From NCBI RefSeq assembly GCF_900176605.1, contig NZ_FXLP01000003.1, forward strand, positions 62,001-126,000: a stretch of DNA of 64,000 nt. The letters run 5' to 3'. The notes beneath the pieces are model-generated. The model was not told the DNA's origin. It did no database searches and was given only the letters and a program-made list of their open reading frames with translations. This DNA is from Peptoniphilus vaginalis (GTDB lineage Bacteria > Bacillota > Clostridia > Tissierellales > Peptoniphilaceae). Numbering within the stretch: the stretch's first letter is position 1; every line of letters starts with the position of its first letter. Shown in pieces: positions 35,718-46,303 of this stretch. Made by a program: the position numbers and the translations under genes.

Positions 35718-36053
35718 TTAATCCTTCTTTATTAGTCCATAAATAATAAGCCCTATAGAAAGTATAAAGGCAATTATTATTGTAATGTCATCCTTATCAA
35801 AGAGCCTGATGTGTTTTATTTCTGCAATTTCATAGCCAAGACTCTCTTCCATTTGTTTCTTCTCATCACTAGTCACTTCTAAAATTTCAAAATTTTTATT
35901 GTCCTGGTCTTCATCTAACTTCACTTCTTGCTTAGATACCTTCCCACCTTCACTGTAGGATTTGTAGGCAGTCCTTTCAAGGAAGGCGAGAGTTAAAAAA
36001 ATAAGAGCGAAAAGAATAATTAAATTTTTCATTAAACACTTCATCGCACTCAC
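35718..36053 (-). CDS. Small protein with two membrane helices, unknown function
   Basis: The 111-residue protein has a first helix near residues 8-25 (LIILFALIFLTLAFLE) and a second near 90-106 (IIIAFILSIGLIIYGLI). Between them lies an acidic segment of about 60 residues. I do not recognise the family. It has its own terminator and stands between the hut operon and an amino-acid importer; no function can be inferred. Confidence 0.6.
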   Translation of the reverse strand: MSAMKCLMKNLIILFALIFLTLAFLERTAYKSYSEGGKVSKQEVKLDEDQDNKNFEILEVTSDEKKQMEESLGYEIAEIKHIRLFDKDDITIIIAFILSIGLIIYGLIKKD

Positions 36054-36111
36054 TCCTTAAAAAAATTATATCATTAAAAATTTATTTTCTACGATACAAA
36101 ACTGCAATAAA

Positions 36112-36139
36112 AAATGACCTAGCCTTAACTAAGTCATTT
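36112..36139 (-). terminator. Terminator of the amino-acid ABC importer
   Basis: AAATGACCTAG and CTAAGTCATTT pair with one mismatch, followed on the minus strand by T-rich sequence. Confidence 0.8.
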
Positions 36140-36160
36140 GATTTAAATTTTTAAAAGTTA

Positions 36161-36889
36161 TTAAAGAACTTTTCCTAAGAAGTCTTTAGTCCTATCGTTT
36201 TGTGGATTGCCAAAAATTTCTTCTGGGCTGCCTTCTTCTACGACGTTGCCGCCGTCCATAAAGATAATTCTGTCACCCACTTCTCTTGCAAAGCCCATCT
36301 CGTGAGTAACAACTACCATGGTCATACCTTCCCTAGCGAGGTCCTTCATTATGTCAAGAACTTCGCCAACCATTTCTGGGTCAAGGGCTGATGTTGGTTC
36401 ATCAAATAGCATTACCTTTGGATTCATTGCAAGGGCCCTTGCAATTGCAATTCTTTGTTTTTGTCCACCTGATAAGGACTTTGGAAAGGCCTCTGCCTTG
36501 TCAGGAAGTCCAACTCTTGCTAGTAAGTCTCTTGCCTTTTTTTCTGCTTCAGATTTTTCAAGCTTCCTAACGAGTGTAGGTGCAAGTGTAATGTTGTCAA
36601 TAACATTTAAATTGTTGAAGAGGTTAAAGGATTGAAATACCATTCCCATTTCTTCACGAATCTTATTTATATCAACATTCTTTGAAGTTATCTCTTCATC
36701 GTCTACAAAAATTTTGCCACCTGTTGGCTCTTCCAAAAGATTTAAGCATCTTAAAAAAGTTGACTTACCTGAACCTGATGGTCCAATGACAACAACTACT
36801 TCTCCATCTTTTATCTCTTGGTTTATTCCCTTTAGGACCTCAAGTTCTCCAAAGGATTTTGTAAGATTTTCTACCTTAATCATTTGCAA
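36161..36889 (-). CDS. Polar amino-acid ABC importer ATPase (GlnQ/ArtP type)
   Basis: This is a 242-residue ATPase. Walker A is GPSGSGKST (about 36-44), signature LSGGQKQR, Walker [21 protein letters not shown], and [21 protein letters not shown], which is characteristic of the polar amino-acid uptake family. It energises import by the permease and binding protein encoded just upstream; its start overlaps the permease end by 14 bp. Confidence 0.95.
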   Translation of the reverse strand: MQMIKVENLTKSFGELEVLKGINQEIKDGEVVVVIGPSGSGKSTFLRCLNLLEEPTGGKIFVDDEEITSKNVDINKIREEMGMVFQSFNLFNNLNVIDNITLAPTLVRKLEKSEAEKKARDLLARVGLPDKAEAFPKSLSGGQKQRIAIARALAMNPKVMLFDEPTSALDPEMVGEVLDIMKDLAREGMTMVVVTHEMGFAREVGDRIIFMDGGNVVEEGSPEEIFGNPQNDRTKDFLGKVL

Positions 36890-37550
36890 GTCTCCTTTCT
36901 AGAAGTCCCAAAGCCTTTGAAAGGCTAAAGGTCATTATAAAATAAATTACAGCTACAAATACGAAGGGTTTTACTAATTGATAAGTACCTGAAGAAATAG
37001 TTTTGCCTGCGTACATTAATTCTCCAACCCCTACTGTATAAGTTATAGATGATTCCTTAATAAGTGTAATAAATTCATTTACTAGGGCTGGTAAAATATT
37101 CTTTATTGCTTGTGGCATAATAATCTTCATCATCGCTTGCTTTTTGTTAAGTCCAAGAGATCTTGCAGCTTCCATTTGTCCAGGATCAACTGAAGATATA
37201 CCCGACCTTATTATTTCAGCAACATAGGCTGCTGAGTTTAAAGAAATTGAAAGTGCACACAAGAACATTGGTGCAGTCAAAAGTGTAAATTGTTCTGGAA
37301 TAATTTTCTTTAGTCCAAAGTAAACTATCATTATTTGTACAAGCATTGGGGTTCCCCTTACAATTTCGATGTAGATGCTTGACAAGATATTTAAAATTTT
37401 CATTTTCGATGTTTTCATTAGAGCAAGAATTACGCCAAGGGTAAAACCTAGAAGGACACCAATTATCGAAAGTTCAATAGTTGTTATGGCCCCATTTAAG
37501 TAAGTTGGCAGGTATCTCTCAATGAAAACAAATTGATTCATAATTCCCAT
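36876..37550 (-). CDS. Polar amino-acid ABC importer permease
   Basis: The 224-residue inner-membrane permease has about five helices of the HisM/GlnP type. The cytosolic EAA loop reads [30 protein letters not shown] (near 130-160). With a single permease the channel is probably a homodimer. It lies between the ATPase and binding-protein genes, so the operon is binding protein-permease-ATPase. Confidence 0.94.
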   Translation of the reverse strand: MGIMNQFVFIERYLPTYLNGAITTIELSIIGVLLGFTLGVILALMKTSKMKILNILSSIYIEIVRGTPMLVQIMIVYFGLKKIIPEQFTLLTAPMFLCALSISLNSAAYVAEIIRSGISSVDPGQMEAARSLGLNKKQAMMKIIMPQAIKNILPALVNEFITLIKESSITYTVGVGELMYAGKTISSGTYQLVKPFVFVAVIYFIMTFSLSKALGLLERRLAND

Positions 37551-37587
37551 AATTTCCCCTTATTTTTTAAAAGTTTATAAAATAAAA

Positions 37588-37612
37588 ATTCCCCACATTT
37601 AATGTAGGGAAT
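37588..37612 (-). terminator. Intra-operon hairpin after the binding-protein gene
   Basis: ATTCCCCACATT and AATGTAGGGAAT pair almost fully, followed on the minus strand by TTTTTATTTT. It lies between the binding-protein and permease genes and would attenuate the downstream genes, giving an excess of binding protein. Confidence 0.7.
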
Positions 37613-37618
37613 ATTTAA

Positions 37619-38473
37619 TTATTTCATTGCCTCTTTGTTAGATAATTCAATATACTCATCAAACCATTTTTCTATTTGGCCTGAATCTTTTAATCCTTTA
37701 ACAACTTCATTAACAGCTCCTGTTAAGTCGTCGTTACCCTTTTTAATTGCTACTGCAAAGCCACTTTCATCTGGAATTCCTAAGCCATCTATAATAACAA
37801 GTCCATCTGTTATTGATGCAAATTGTTTTGCTGGAAGTTCTGATAAGAAAGCTGCGTCAATAGACTTGTTCTTTAATTGTTCAATGATCACATTGTTAAG
37901 ATCAAATCCCTTGCACTTATCTCCAAACTTTTCAGTTGCAAATTTTTGTTGAAGTGAACCAAGTTGTGTACCAATAGTTTTTCCTTTAAGGTCATCAAAA
38001 GTTTTATACTTGTCTTTATTTTCTTCAGTTACAAGTAAAACTTGTTTTCCCTTTGAATATTCTTCAGAGAAGTCAACTTGTTTCTTTCTTTCTTCGTCAG
38101 CACCCATTCCTGCAAGAACCATATCAACGTCGCCTGAATTTAGTGAAGCAAGAAGTCCTTCGAAAGCCATGTTCTTAACTTCAAGTTCAACTCCAAGTGA
38201 ATCTGCAATTGATTTTGCAATTGCAAGGTCAACACCTGTAAATTCTTCCTTACCAGATTGGAAGGATGTCCATTCCATTGGTGGGAAGTCTGCTGAAGTT
38301 CCAAGAACTATTTTTCCCTTCTTCTTAATAGCATCAATTGTTGGACCAGTAGTTTTTATTTCAAACTTAACTGCTTCCTTAGCTTCTTCCTTTGCGTCCT
38401 CTTTTTTTCCACACCCAAATAATAAAAGGGCCGTCATTGCAACAAGTGCAATACTAAAAATTTTCTTTTTCAT
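37619..38473 (-). CDS. Polar amino-acid ABC substrate-binding lipoprotein
   Basis: This is a 284-residue lipoprotein with lipobox LFGC (Cys21) and a family-3 solute-binding fold. IVLGTSADFPPMEWTS (about 55-70), then EFTGVDLAIAKSIADSLGV is the typical start of this fold, with the GxDxxxA substrate region. The ligand is a polar amino acid; position near the hut genes makes histidine or glutamate plausible but unproven. It is the first gene of the operon. Confidence 0.93.
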   Translation of the reverse strand: MKKKIFSIALVAMTALLLFGCGKKEDAKEEAKEAVKFEIKTTGPTIDAIKKKGKIVLGTSADFPPMEWTSFQSGKEEFTGVDLAIAKSIADSLGVELEVKNMAFEGLLASLNSGDVDMVLAGMGADEERKKQVDFSEEYSKGKQVLLVTEENKDKYKTFDDLKGKTIGTQLGSLQQKFATEKFGDKCKGFDLNNVIIEQLKNKSIDAAFLSELPAKQFASITDGLVIIDGLGIPDESGFAVAIKKGNDDLTGAVNEVVKGLKDSGQIEKWFDEYIELSNKEAMK

Positions 38474-38503
38474 AATTTCCTCCCGTTTTAATTTAAAATA
38501 GCC

Positions 38504-38564
38504 TTCTTAAAGCTTTCGCTTCAATTTTAAGAAACATTATAACTCAAAGGCTTATGATTTTCAA
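38504..38564 (-). promoter_or_regulatory. Promoter and start-site palindrome of the amino-acid importer
   Basis: On the minus strand, TTGAAA (38559-38564), a 17-bp spacer and TATAAT (38536-38541). Directly downstream, TTCTTAAA (38504-38511) and TTTAAGAA (38526-38533) form an inverted repeat at the start site, the same layout as at hutH although the sequence differs. Confidence 0.7.
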
Positions 38565-38587
38565 TGACTTAAATCTACTTTATTAAC

Positions 38588-39376
38588 TTAAAATTCTAGT
38601 AGATCACCTGCTGGAACTTTTTCGATTGGGTTAGTATTTTCTTCTACAGGCTTTTGCTTTTCTACTGGCTTCGCCTCTGCCTTCTTAGGTCTTGAGAATT
38701 GGTAAACTCCCCAAGATTCTAATTCTGCATCTGTCCCCAACCAAACTGGTGCTCCAACCCTCATCTGTGGAAAAACTTCATTTTCTATATCGTAGTTAAA
38801 CATCCTTACGCAACCATTGGAATAGTAGCCACCAATTTGAAGAGGTTTTATGTTGCCATGAATTCCATAACCACTTTCCCCTGGTATGCTTAGACCCATC
38901 CATCTTTCTCCAAGAGGGTTCTTTGGATCATTTGATGCAGCCGGAGTGTACTTACCTCCCATTCCGCCCCAGGCAGGATTCTTGTGCATATTGTGAATTT
39001 TTGCCTTTGCTGATGGAGTTGGAGTTGAATTTGTTCCAAGAGTTACAGGGAACTTTCCAATAGCTTGCCCTCCCTTGTAAAGAGTAAGTGTCCTCCTAGA
39101 CTTGTTAACCACGATCCAAGTCCCACTTGTTGGTGGATTAGTTACCATGTCATAAACTTCATAATTTTCTGTATAAAGAGCCTGTTTTGTCTTAGCGTTC
39201 ATTCCACCAGTTACAGGAAGGTTCATCCTTGCCTGCCACTTCTTTAGAGAATGGGTCCTCTCATTGCCAGACTTGTTCATAAAGTCATTTGGTCTCACAA
39301 ATCTCTTTGCTGAAACAAAACTTGGCAAAAGACTTGCCGCCAATACAAGAACGACCATTTTTTTAATCCTTTTCAA
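38588..39376 (-). CDS. L,D-transpeptidase (YkuD domain), secreted
   Basis: The 262-residue protein has a signal peptide (about 1-23, ending FVSAK), a short peptidoglycan-binding-like segment (LKKWQARMNLPVTGGMNAKTKQAL, about 43-66) and a YkuD domain. The catalytic motif is GIHGN followed by SNGCVRM, whose Cys attacks the peptide stem. It makes 3-3 cross-links or anchors proteins in the cell wall. A Pro/Lys/Glu-rich tail follows the catalytic domain. It begins one base after uvrA ends, so it is probably transcribed with the uvr genes. Confidence 0.92.
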   Translation of the reverse strand: MKRIKKMVVLVLAASLLPSFVSAKRFVRPNDFMNKSGNERTHSLKKWQARMNLPVTGGMNAKTKQALYTENYEVYDMVTNPPTSGTWIVVNKSRRTLTLYKGGQAIGKFPVTLGTNSTPTPSAKAKIHNMHKNPAWGGMGGKYTPAASNDPKNPLGERWMGLSIPGESGYGIHGNIKPLQIGGYYSNGCVRMFNYDIENEVFPQMRVGAPVWLGTDAELESWGVYQFSRPKKAEAKPVEKQKPVEENTNPIEKVPAGDLLEF

Positions 39377-39377
39377 A

Positions 39378-42194
39378 TTAATCCTCCAATTTATTCTTCA
39401 AGAATTCTCCTGTATAAGAATTCTTACACTTAATAATTTCTTCTGGTCTTCCAGCGAAGATAACTTGACCTCCACCTTCTCCACCTTCTGGTCCAAGGTC
39501 TATAATGTGATCTGCACACTTTATAACATCAAGATTGTGTTCAATTGTTATAACTGTGTTACCCCTATCCACAAGTTCTTCCAAGACCTTGATTAATTTA
39601 TTTACATCTTCTGAATGAAGACCAGTTGTTGGCTCGTCCAAGATGTATAGAGTTCTTCCCGTTGCCCTCTTAGATAATTCTGTTGCAAGCTTTATTCTTT
39701 GGGCCTCACCACCTGATAGGAGTGTAGAAGACTGACCTAGTTTTATATAAGAAAGTCCAACGTCTCTTAGGGTTTCAAGTTTTCTCAAAACTCTCTCATG
39801 ATTTTTGAAGAAGTCAATTGCCTCTTCCACTGTCATGTCTAAGACTTCATAAATATTTTTTCCCTTGTATTTTACTTCAAGAGTTTCACGGTTGTATCTC
39901 TTTCCATGACAAACTTCGCAAGGAACATAAACGTCAGACAAGAAGTGCATCTCAACTTTTAAAATTCCATCACCCTTGCAGGCCTCACATCTTCCTCCCT
40001 TGACGTTAAAAGAAAATCTTCCCTTCTTGTAGCCACGCATCTTTGCCTCGTTGGTATTGGCGAAGACATCTCTTATTATATCAAAGGCACCTGTATAAGT
40101 GGCAGGGTTTGACCTTGGCGTTCTACCAATTGGTGATTGGTCGATGTCAACAATCTTGTCAATATTATCAAGCCCTTCAATAGACTTGTGCTTGCCAGGT
40201 TTTATCCTAGACTTATTTATCTTTTGGGCAAGGCTCTTGTAGAGAATTTCATTTACAAGAGAAGACTTGCCTGATCCAGAAACTCCTGTCACGCAGACAA
40301 ACTGTCCCAGTGGGAATTCAACATCAATATTTTTTAAGTTGTTTTCCTCCGCACCTATTACCTTGATAGACTTGCCTGTGTATGCCCTTCTTTCCTTGGG
40401 AACTTCAATTTTCTTTCTCCCACTTAGGTAGGCACCAGTTATGGACTCTTGAACTTCCATAATTTCTTCGGCAGTTCCTTGGGCAACAATCCTTCCACCA
40501 TTAACTCCTGCAAGGGGTCCAATGTCTACAATTTCATCTGCAGCAAACATAGTGTCCTCATCATGCTCAACAACGATTAAGGTGTTGCCAATATCTGTTA
40601 AATTTCTAAGGGACTCAAGAAGTTTTGCGTTGTCCCTTTGGTGAAGTCCAATACTTGGTTCATCAAGTACATAGATTACCCCAACAAGTTTGGACCCAAT
40701 TTGAGTTGCTAACCTTATTCTTTGGGCCTCGCCACCAGAAAGTGTCCCCGCCATCCTTGATAGGGATAAATATTCAAGACCGACGTTAACCAAGAATTCT
40801 AGCCTGGACTTGATTTCCTTTAAAAGTTCTTCAGCAATTATCATTTCATTTTTTGTAAACTCTAAATTTTCAAAAAACTCGAGAGACTTGTCTATGGATA
40901 ATTCTGTTAGCTCATAGATATTTAGGCCTCCAACTCTTATTGCAAGAGATGAATCTTTTAATCTTGTTCCATGGCACTTAGGGCAGGGGACTTCTTCCAT
41001 AAACTCGTCAATTTTATCTAACATCCTGTCAGAGCTTGATTCAGTGTACCTTCTCTTTAGATTTTTTAAGATACCCTCAAAGCCTCCAGAGTATTTTTTC
41101 TCTCCAGAGAAGTAGGAGTTAAAAGAGAAGTTAAGTTTTCCCTTGTAGCCTTCAAAAATTGCTTCCATAAATTCCTTTGGAGCATTTTTTATTGGTTCCT
41201 TAGTAGAAAAATTAAATTTCTTTGCAATTTGTGAAATTATTTCATAATAATATGTTCCCTTAGAGTTAGAGTAGCAGGCAATTGCTCCCTCATCTATTGA
41301 AAGGTCTTTATTTGGAATAACCAAGTCTCTTGAAACTTCTTTAGAAAATCCAAGTCCCTTACACTCATCACAAGCTCCCATAGGAGAGTTAAAGGAGAAG
41401 GACCTAGGAGTAACTTCTTCTATTATAATGTTGCAGTGGGGGCAGGCAAACTTTGTGGAGAAAATCATATCATCTCCATCGATTACATTTATCTTTGCTA
41501 TCCCATCACTTAAGTTTGTTGCAATTTCTAGCGAATCTGCAAGTCTTGATTCGATTTTTTCCTTTATTATTATCCTATCAATGACAATGTCTATGTCGTG
41601 ATTTTTATTTTTTTCAAGTTCTATTTCTTCCCCAATATCGTGCATTTCTCCGTCAACTAGAACTCTTAAAAAGCCTTCTTTTTTAATTTTTTCAAAAACT
41701 TTTTTGTGTTGACCCTTTCTGTGTCTAACAACTGGTGAAAGAATTTGAATCCTTGTCCTCTCATCTAGTTTTATTATTTCATCTACCATTTGGTCTATAG
41801 TATAGGAAGAAATTTCTCTTCCACACTCTGGACAAAAGGCATGACCAACCCTTGCATACAAGAGTCTTAGGTAGTCGTAGATTTCTGTAACTGTCCCTAC
41901 TGTTGATCTTGGGTTCTTTGACGTAGTCTTTTGGTCAATGGAAATTGATGGACTCATTCCCTCGATGTAGTCAACTTCCGGCTTGTCCATTTGTCCCAAG
42001 AACTGTCTTGCATAGGAAGATAGGGATTCCACATACCTTCTTTGACCTTCTGCATAAATTGTATCAAAGGCAAGAGATGACTTGCCCGATCCAGAAAGTC
42101 CTGTGAAAACTACAAATTTATTTCTAGGAATTTTAAGGTCAACATTTTTTAGATTGTTGACCCTTGCTCCCTTTACTATTATTTCGTCTTTCAA
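39378..42194 (-). CDS. uvrA: UvrA, excinuclease ABC subunit A
   Basis: The 938-residue protein recognises DNA damage in nucleotide-excision repair. It has two ABC ATPase units: Walker [10 protein letters not shown] near 31 and GVSGSGKSS near 635, and signature LSGGEAQR in both halves. It also has zinc fingers (CPECG, CPHC/CDEC and CEAC/CEVC pairs). Length is normal. It follows uvrB by 12 bp. Confidence 0.98.
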   Translation of the reverse strand: MKDEIIVKGARVNNLKNVDLKIPRNKFVVFTGLSGSGKSSLAFDTIYAEGQRRYVESLSSYARQFLGQMDKPEVDYIEGMSPSISIDQKTTSKNPRSTVGTVTEIYDYLRLLYARVGHAFCPECGREISSYTIDQMVDEIIKLDERTRIQILSPVVRHRKGQHKKVFEKIKKEGFLRVLVDGEMHDIGEEIELEKNKNHDIDIVIDRIIIKEKIESRLADSLEIATNLSDGIAKINVIDGDDMIFSTKFACPHCNIIIEEVTPRSFSFNSPMGACDECKGLGFSKEVSRDLVIPNKDLSIDEGAIACYSNSKGTYYYEIISQIAKKFNFSTKEPIKNAPKEFMEAIFEGYKGKLNFSFNSYFSGEKKYSGGFEGILKNLKRRYTESSSDRMLDKIDEFMEEVPCPKCHGTRLKDSSLAIRVGGLNIYELTELSIDKSLEFFENLEFTKNEMIIAEELLKEIKSRLEFLVNVGLEYLSLSRMAGTLSGGEAQRIRLATQIGSKLVGVIYVLDEPSIGLHQRDNAKLLESLRNLTDIGNTLIVVEHDEDTMFAADEIVDIGPLAGVNGGRIVAQGTAEEIMEVQESITGAYLSGRKKIEVPKERRAYTGKSIKVIGAEENNLKNIDVEFPLGQFVCVTGVSGSGKSSLVNEILYKSLAQKINKSRIKPGKHKSIEGLDNIDKIVDIDQSPIGRTPRSNPATYTGAFDIIRDVFANTNEAKMRGYKKGRFSFNVKGGRCEACKGDGILKVEMHFLSDVYVPCEVCHGKRYNRETLEVKYKGKNIYEVLDMTVEEAIDFFKNHERVLRKLETLRDVGLSYIKLGQSSTLLSGGEAQRIKLATELSKRATGRTLYILDEPTTGLHSEDVNKLIKVLEELVDRGNTVITIEHNLDVIKCADHIIDLGPEGGEGGGQVIFAGRPEEIIKCKNSYTGEFLKNKLED

Positions 42195-42206
42195 TATAAC
42201 ACCTCT

Positions 42207-44198
42207 TTAAAGGAGGGCAGATTTTTTCTTCTCCCTTAGATCCTTTATCTTGTCCCTAATTTCAGCAGCCTTTTCAAAGTCAAGTTCCTCTGCTGCCCTG
42301 TACATTTCAGGTTTTAGGGCATCTATCATTTCATTAATTTCATCCTTAGTAAATTCATTTTCTTCATCTTTAATATCCTTAAAGTCAATAGACTCTTCTG
42401 CAACAATGGCAGTATTTATGACTTCACGAACACTCTTGACTATTGTCTTTGGAGTGATGCCATGCTCTTCATTGTATTCTTCTTGAATTTTTCTTCTTCT
42501 AGAAGTTTCATCAATAGTTATCCTCATGGAAGGAGTTATTGTATCGGCATACATTATAACTTTTCCATCAGCATTTCTCGCTGCTCGACCAGCAGTTTGG
42601 ATAAGTGATGTGACAGAACGAAGGAAGCCTTCCTTGTCTGCATCAAGTATACAAACCCTTGAAACCTCTGGCAGGTCAAGCCCTTCTCTCAATAGGTTGA
42701 TCCCAACTAGGACGTCAACCTTGCCAAGCCTTAGGTCTCTTATTATCTTCATCCTCTCCAAGGTGTCCACATCAGAGTGCATGTAAGTTACCTTATACCC
42801 AATTTCCTTTAAATGTCTTGATAAATCTTCAGACATCCTCTTTGTTAAGGTTGTGATGAGGACTCTTTCATCCCTTTCAATGGCTCCATTCACTTCATTT
42901 ATTATGTCGTCAATTTGATTTTTAATTGGTCTCACTTCTATTATTGGATCAAGAAGACCAGTTGGTCTAATGATTTGTTCAACCTCTTGCTCAGTGTGTT
43001 CAAGTTCATAGGGTCCCGGAGTTGCAGAAACATAAACGCATTGGTTCATCATTTCTTCAAACTCATTAAACCTTAGTGGCCTGTTGTCTAAGGCCGAAGG
43101 AAGTCTAAATCCATATTCAACTAAAGTTTCTTTACGAGCCCTGTCCCCATTGTACATCCCCCTAATTTGTGGAATAGTTTGGTGAGACTCGTCAATTATT
43201 GTCAAGAAGTCCTTGGGGAAATAATCTATTAGAGTATAGGGTCTTGAACCTGGCGCCCTACCTGATAGGTGTCTTGAATAATTTTCTATACCAGAGCAGA
43301 AGCCCATCTCAGACAACATCTCCAAGTCGTACCTTGTTCTTTGCTCCAACCTTTGAGCCTCCAAAAGTTTTTCTTGGTCCTTTAAGACCTTGAGTCTTTC
43401 CTCAAGTTCTTCTTCTATTGTAACAATGGCACGCTTTACCTTTTCTTCTGAAGTTGCAAAGTGAGATGCCGGAGTAATGTAGGCGTGGTTTAGATAATGA
43501 AGAACTTGACCTGTCAAGGCATTTACTTCAGTTATCCTATCAATCTCGTCCCCAAAAAATTCGACTCTTATAGAGTTTTCCGATGAAGAAGCTGGAAAAA
43601 TTTCCAAAATATCTCCACGAACCCTAAAGGTCCCACGCTTAAATTCATAATCATTTCTCACATATTGGATGTCGACAAGTTTGCTCATGACTTCGTTCCT
43701 GTCCTTTATCATGCCAGGTCTTAGAGAGATTGCCAACTTTTCATAGTCAATTGGGTCCCCTAAACCATAGATGCAAGAAACTGATGCAACAATAATTACG
43801 TCCTTCCTCTCGAAAAGAGCCATAGTGGCAGAGTGACGAAGCTTATCTATTTCATCATTAATAGAGGAGTCCTTCTCGATGAAGGTATCAGTCCCTGGCA
43901 CATAGGCCTCAGGTTGATAGTAATCATAGTAGGAAACAAAGAATTCCACAGCATTCTCTGGGAAAAACTCCTTTAACTCCGAACAAAGTTGATAGGCAAG
44001 AGTCTTGTTGTGGGCAATTACAAGAGTTGGCTTTTGAACTCTCTCAATTACATTTGCCATGGTAAAGGTCTTGCCCGAACCTGTTACCCCAAGTAGGTTT
44101 TGGTGCTTGTAGCCCTTCTTGATTCCCTCAGCTAACTTATCAATTGCCTGAGGTTGATCACCTGTGGGCTTGTATTCAGAATGAATTTTAAATTTCAT
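42207..44198 (-). CDS. uvrB: UvrB, excinuclease ABC subunit B
   Basis: This 663-residue helicase-like protein loads on damage after UvrA. It has Walker [10 protein letters not shown] near 39, the beta-hairpin region [21 protein letters not shown] near 92, helicase motifs including TAGRAARN, and the C-terminal UVR motif [18 protein letters not shown] that contacts UvrC. It is complete and typical. Confidence 0.98.
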   Translation of the reverse strand: MKFKIHSEYKPTGDQPQAIDKLAEGIKKGYKHQNLLGVTGSGKTFTMANVIERVQKPTLVIAHNKTLAYQLCSELKEFFPENAVEFFVSYYDYYQPEAYVPGTDTFIEKDSSINDEIDKLRHSATMALFERKDVIIVASVSCIYGLGDPIDYEKLAISLRPGMIKDRNEVMSKLVDIQYVRNDYEFKRGTFRVRGDILEIFPASSSENSIRVEFFGDEIDRITEVNALTGQVLHYLNHAYITPASHFATSEEKVKRAIVTIEEELEERLKVLKDQEKLLEAQRLEQRTRYDLEMLSEMGFCSGIENYSRHLSGRAPGSRPYTLIDYFPKDFLTIIDESHQTIPQIRGMYNGDRARKETLVEYGFRLPSALDNRPLRFNEFEEMMNQCVYVSATPGPYELEHTEQEVEQIIRPTGLLDPIIEVRPIKNQIDDIINEVNGAIERDERVLITTLTKRMSEDLSRHLKEIGYKVTYMHSDVDTLERMKIIRDLRLGKVDVLVGINLLREGLDLPEVSRVCILDADKEGFLRSVTSLIQTAGRAARNADGKVIMYADTITPSMRITIDETSRRRKIQEEYNEEHGITPKTIVKSVREVINTAIVAEESIDFKDIKDEENEFTKDEINEMIDALKPEMYRAAEELDFEKAAEIRDKIKDLREKKKSALL

Positions 44199-44209
44199 TT
44201 AATCACCTT

Positions 44210-45811
44210 CTAATAAGAAAAAATATTGGAGTCCGTCCTCTTTTCTGTTCCACCAATATATACGTCTTTATCTTTTAAAATAATCTGGCCCCTACCCATA
44301 TCTTTGTAGTCACTTACAACTTCAACTTCGTGGCCAAGTTTTTTAAGTTCATTAATTATTTCAGGTCTAAAGTCCTTTTCCACCTGAATTTTTTTGTCAT
44401 CTATCCACATAATCCTTGGCGCATCAAGGGCAGCTTGTGGATTTAAATTAAAATCTATCATATTCATGAGAACTTGAACATGGGCTTGTGGTTGCATAAA
44501 GGCTCCCATTATCCCAAAGGCTCCAAGTGCTTCATTGTTTTTTGTCATAAAACCAGGAATTATTGTGTGATAAGGAAGCTTCCCACCCTCAAGAGAGTTA
44601 GCAAGTCCTTCTTCAAAATAAAAATTTTCAATCCTGTTGTTTAAACTTATGCCAGTTCCAGGGACAACAATGCCTGATCCAAAGCCAGCGTAATTTGACT
44701 GAATCATAGAAACCATGTTGCCATCCTTGTCGGCTGTTGCAAAATAAACTGTGTCAGAAGAATTTATCTTAAAAGCTTCTGGACTTTTTGCCCTTTCACT
44801 TATTTTTGCCCTCCTGTCCTTGGCATAGTCCTTTGACAAGAGCCTTTCAATTTCAATTTTCATCTTAACTGGATCAGCCACATAGGTCTTGGCATCAGTG
44901 AGAGATAATTTTATAGCCTCAATAATCTTGTGAAGGGTCTTAGGGTCCTCACGATCTTCTATTTCCATTTCACTTAAAATGTTTAGAGCCATTAAGACAG
45001 AAATCCCATGACCATTTGGTGGTATTTCCCAAATGTCAATTCCCTTGTAGTTTGTGGAAATTGGATCAACATATCTTGCTTCAAAGTCTTTTAAGTCATC
45101 AAGACTTAAAAAGCCACCAAGTCTTTCAACTTCACTTGCAATTTTTTCTGCAAGTCCTCCTCTGTAAAAAGATTCTCCCCTAGTGTCGCGAATTTCTCTT
45201 AGAGTCCTTGCCATATCAGGGGACTTGAAGACTTCTCCAGCTCTTGGCGCCCTTCCATCTATAGTAAAGGACTTAAAAAATTCTTCGAACTCATCCCTAT
45301 TTAAGTTTTTATATTTTTTCACGCTTTCTCCCCAAAGTTTTGCAATTTGAGGAGTAACTGGATAGCCCTCTTCTGCATAAGAGATTGCAGGCCCAAAAAT
45401 TTTATCGAGACTAAGACTGGCGAAGTCCTCATGAAGTTTCATTACTCCACCAATAAGTCCCGGCGTATTAATTACATTTACCCCACATGAAGGCATTTTA
45501 TCATAGCCCTTTTCTCTTAACTTTTCAATAGAAATATTCTTAGGACTTCTGCCACTGGCATTTACCCCATAGAGTTTGCCTTCAAAATAAATTAAGGCAA
45601 ACATATCTGATCCCAATCCATTACCTGTAGGTTCAACTACTGGCAAGGTCATTGATGTGGCAAGGGCAGCGTCAATGGCATTTCCTCCCTCAAGAAGAAT
45701 TTTTGCCCCAGCACTTGTCGCATAGGGTGACGATGTTGCCACCATTCCGTTTTTGCCAAAAATTGTCCTCCTTGTGGAAGGATAGGGATAGGCATTGTAA
45801 TCAAATTTCAT
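44210..45811 (-). CDS. Gamma-glutamyltransferase family protein (YwrD-like)
   Basis: The 533-residue N-terminal nucleophile hydrolase is probably made as a proenzyme and cleaved before Thr354 (SSDTVYFATADKDGN), giving large and small chains. GNAIDAALATSMTLPVVEPTGNGLGSD near 43-69 and the small-chain PYHTIIPGF segment match the family. No signal peptide is present, so it is cytoplasmic, unlike secreted GGT. The substrate may be a gamma-glutamyl compound or an acyl amide. It is upstream of uvrB by 11 bp, an unusual partner for the repair genes. Confidence 0.88.
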   Translation of the reverse strand: MKFDYNAYPYPSTRRTIFGKNGMVATSSPYATSAGAKILLEGGNAIDAALATSMTLPVVEPTGNGLGSDMFALIYFEGKLYGVNASGRSPKNISIEKLREKGYDKMPSCGVNVINTPGLIGGVMKLHEDFASLSLDKIFGPAISYAEEGYPVTPQIAKLWGESVKKYKNLNRDEFEEFFKSFTIDGRAPRAGEVFKSPDMARTLREIRDTRGESFYRGGLAEKIASEVERLGGFLSLDDLKDFEARYVDPISTNYKGIDIWEIPPNGHGISVLMALNILSEMEIEDREDPKTLHKIIEAIKLSLTDAKTYVADPVKMKIEIERLLSKDYAKDRRAKISERAKSPEAFKINSSDTVYFATADKDGNMVSMIQSNYAGFGSGIVVPGTGISLNNRIENFYFEEGLANSLEGGKLPYHTIIPGFMTKNNEALGAFGIMGAFMQPQAHVQVLMNMIDFNLNPQAALDAPRIMWIDDKKIQVEKDFRPEIINELKKLGHEVEVVSDYKDMGRGQIILKDKDVYIGGTEKRTDSNIFSY

Positions 45812-46029
45812 TTTATCATCCTTTAAAATATTTCTATAAGTTTATCTTCTATAAAGTCTTAAACAGAACCTAGCTTAACTAATTTCATCTAATTTGTTTT
45901 TATACATTTATATTTCAATTCATATTGCTAACTCTATCAACGAGTATCTACTAACAAAGTTAATTCTATAATTAAAGTGTAAATAATTCAACTTTTAAGA
46001 CTTTATAAACTTTCATTAAGTCCTTACCT

Positions 46030-46137
46030 TTTATAAAGTCATAAAAAACTACAAAGTCACTTTTCTTTATAAAGTCATAAAATCTTGTGAAGTCACTTCT
46101 CTTTATAAAGTCATAAAAAACTACAAAGTTATAATTT
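46030..46137. repeat. 36-bp tandem repeat (three units)
   Basis: TTTATAAAGTCATAAA recurs at 46030, 46066 and 46102, an exact 36-bp period. The first two units share most of the 36 bases (AAAGTCACTT at the end); the third diverges after ACTACAAAGTTA. Related single copies of TATAAAGTC occur at about 45850, and its reverse complement at about 46002. The surrounding 45812-46240 region has no gene that I recognise. Confidence 0.85.
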
Positions 46138-46245
46138 TTTCGCAAACCTATAGCCTTCTATAACTTAGTAAATTATAAAAAATTCCCCAAAGATAATAAT
46201 CTTATCTTCCCCTTCAAAAAATCGACATAAAAAAATAAAAAAACA

Positions 46246-46263
46246 GGCAGCTAATTAGCTGCC
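46246..46263 (-). terminator. Terminator of the YuiF-like transporter gene
   Basis: The perfect palindrome GGCAGCTAATTAGCTGCC is followed on the minus strand by TGTTTTTTTATTTTTTT. Confidence 0.88.
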
Positions 46264-46303
46264 CGCATTTAAATGACTAAAGTCAATTTTTAATTTTATC
46301 TTA

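Noticed and set aside
46030-46137. 36-bp repeats as a CRISPR array
   Set aside because: The 36-bp units are contiguous without spacers, and the third unit decays.
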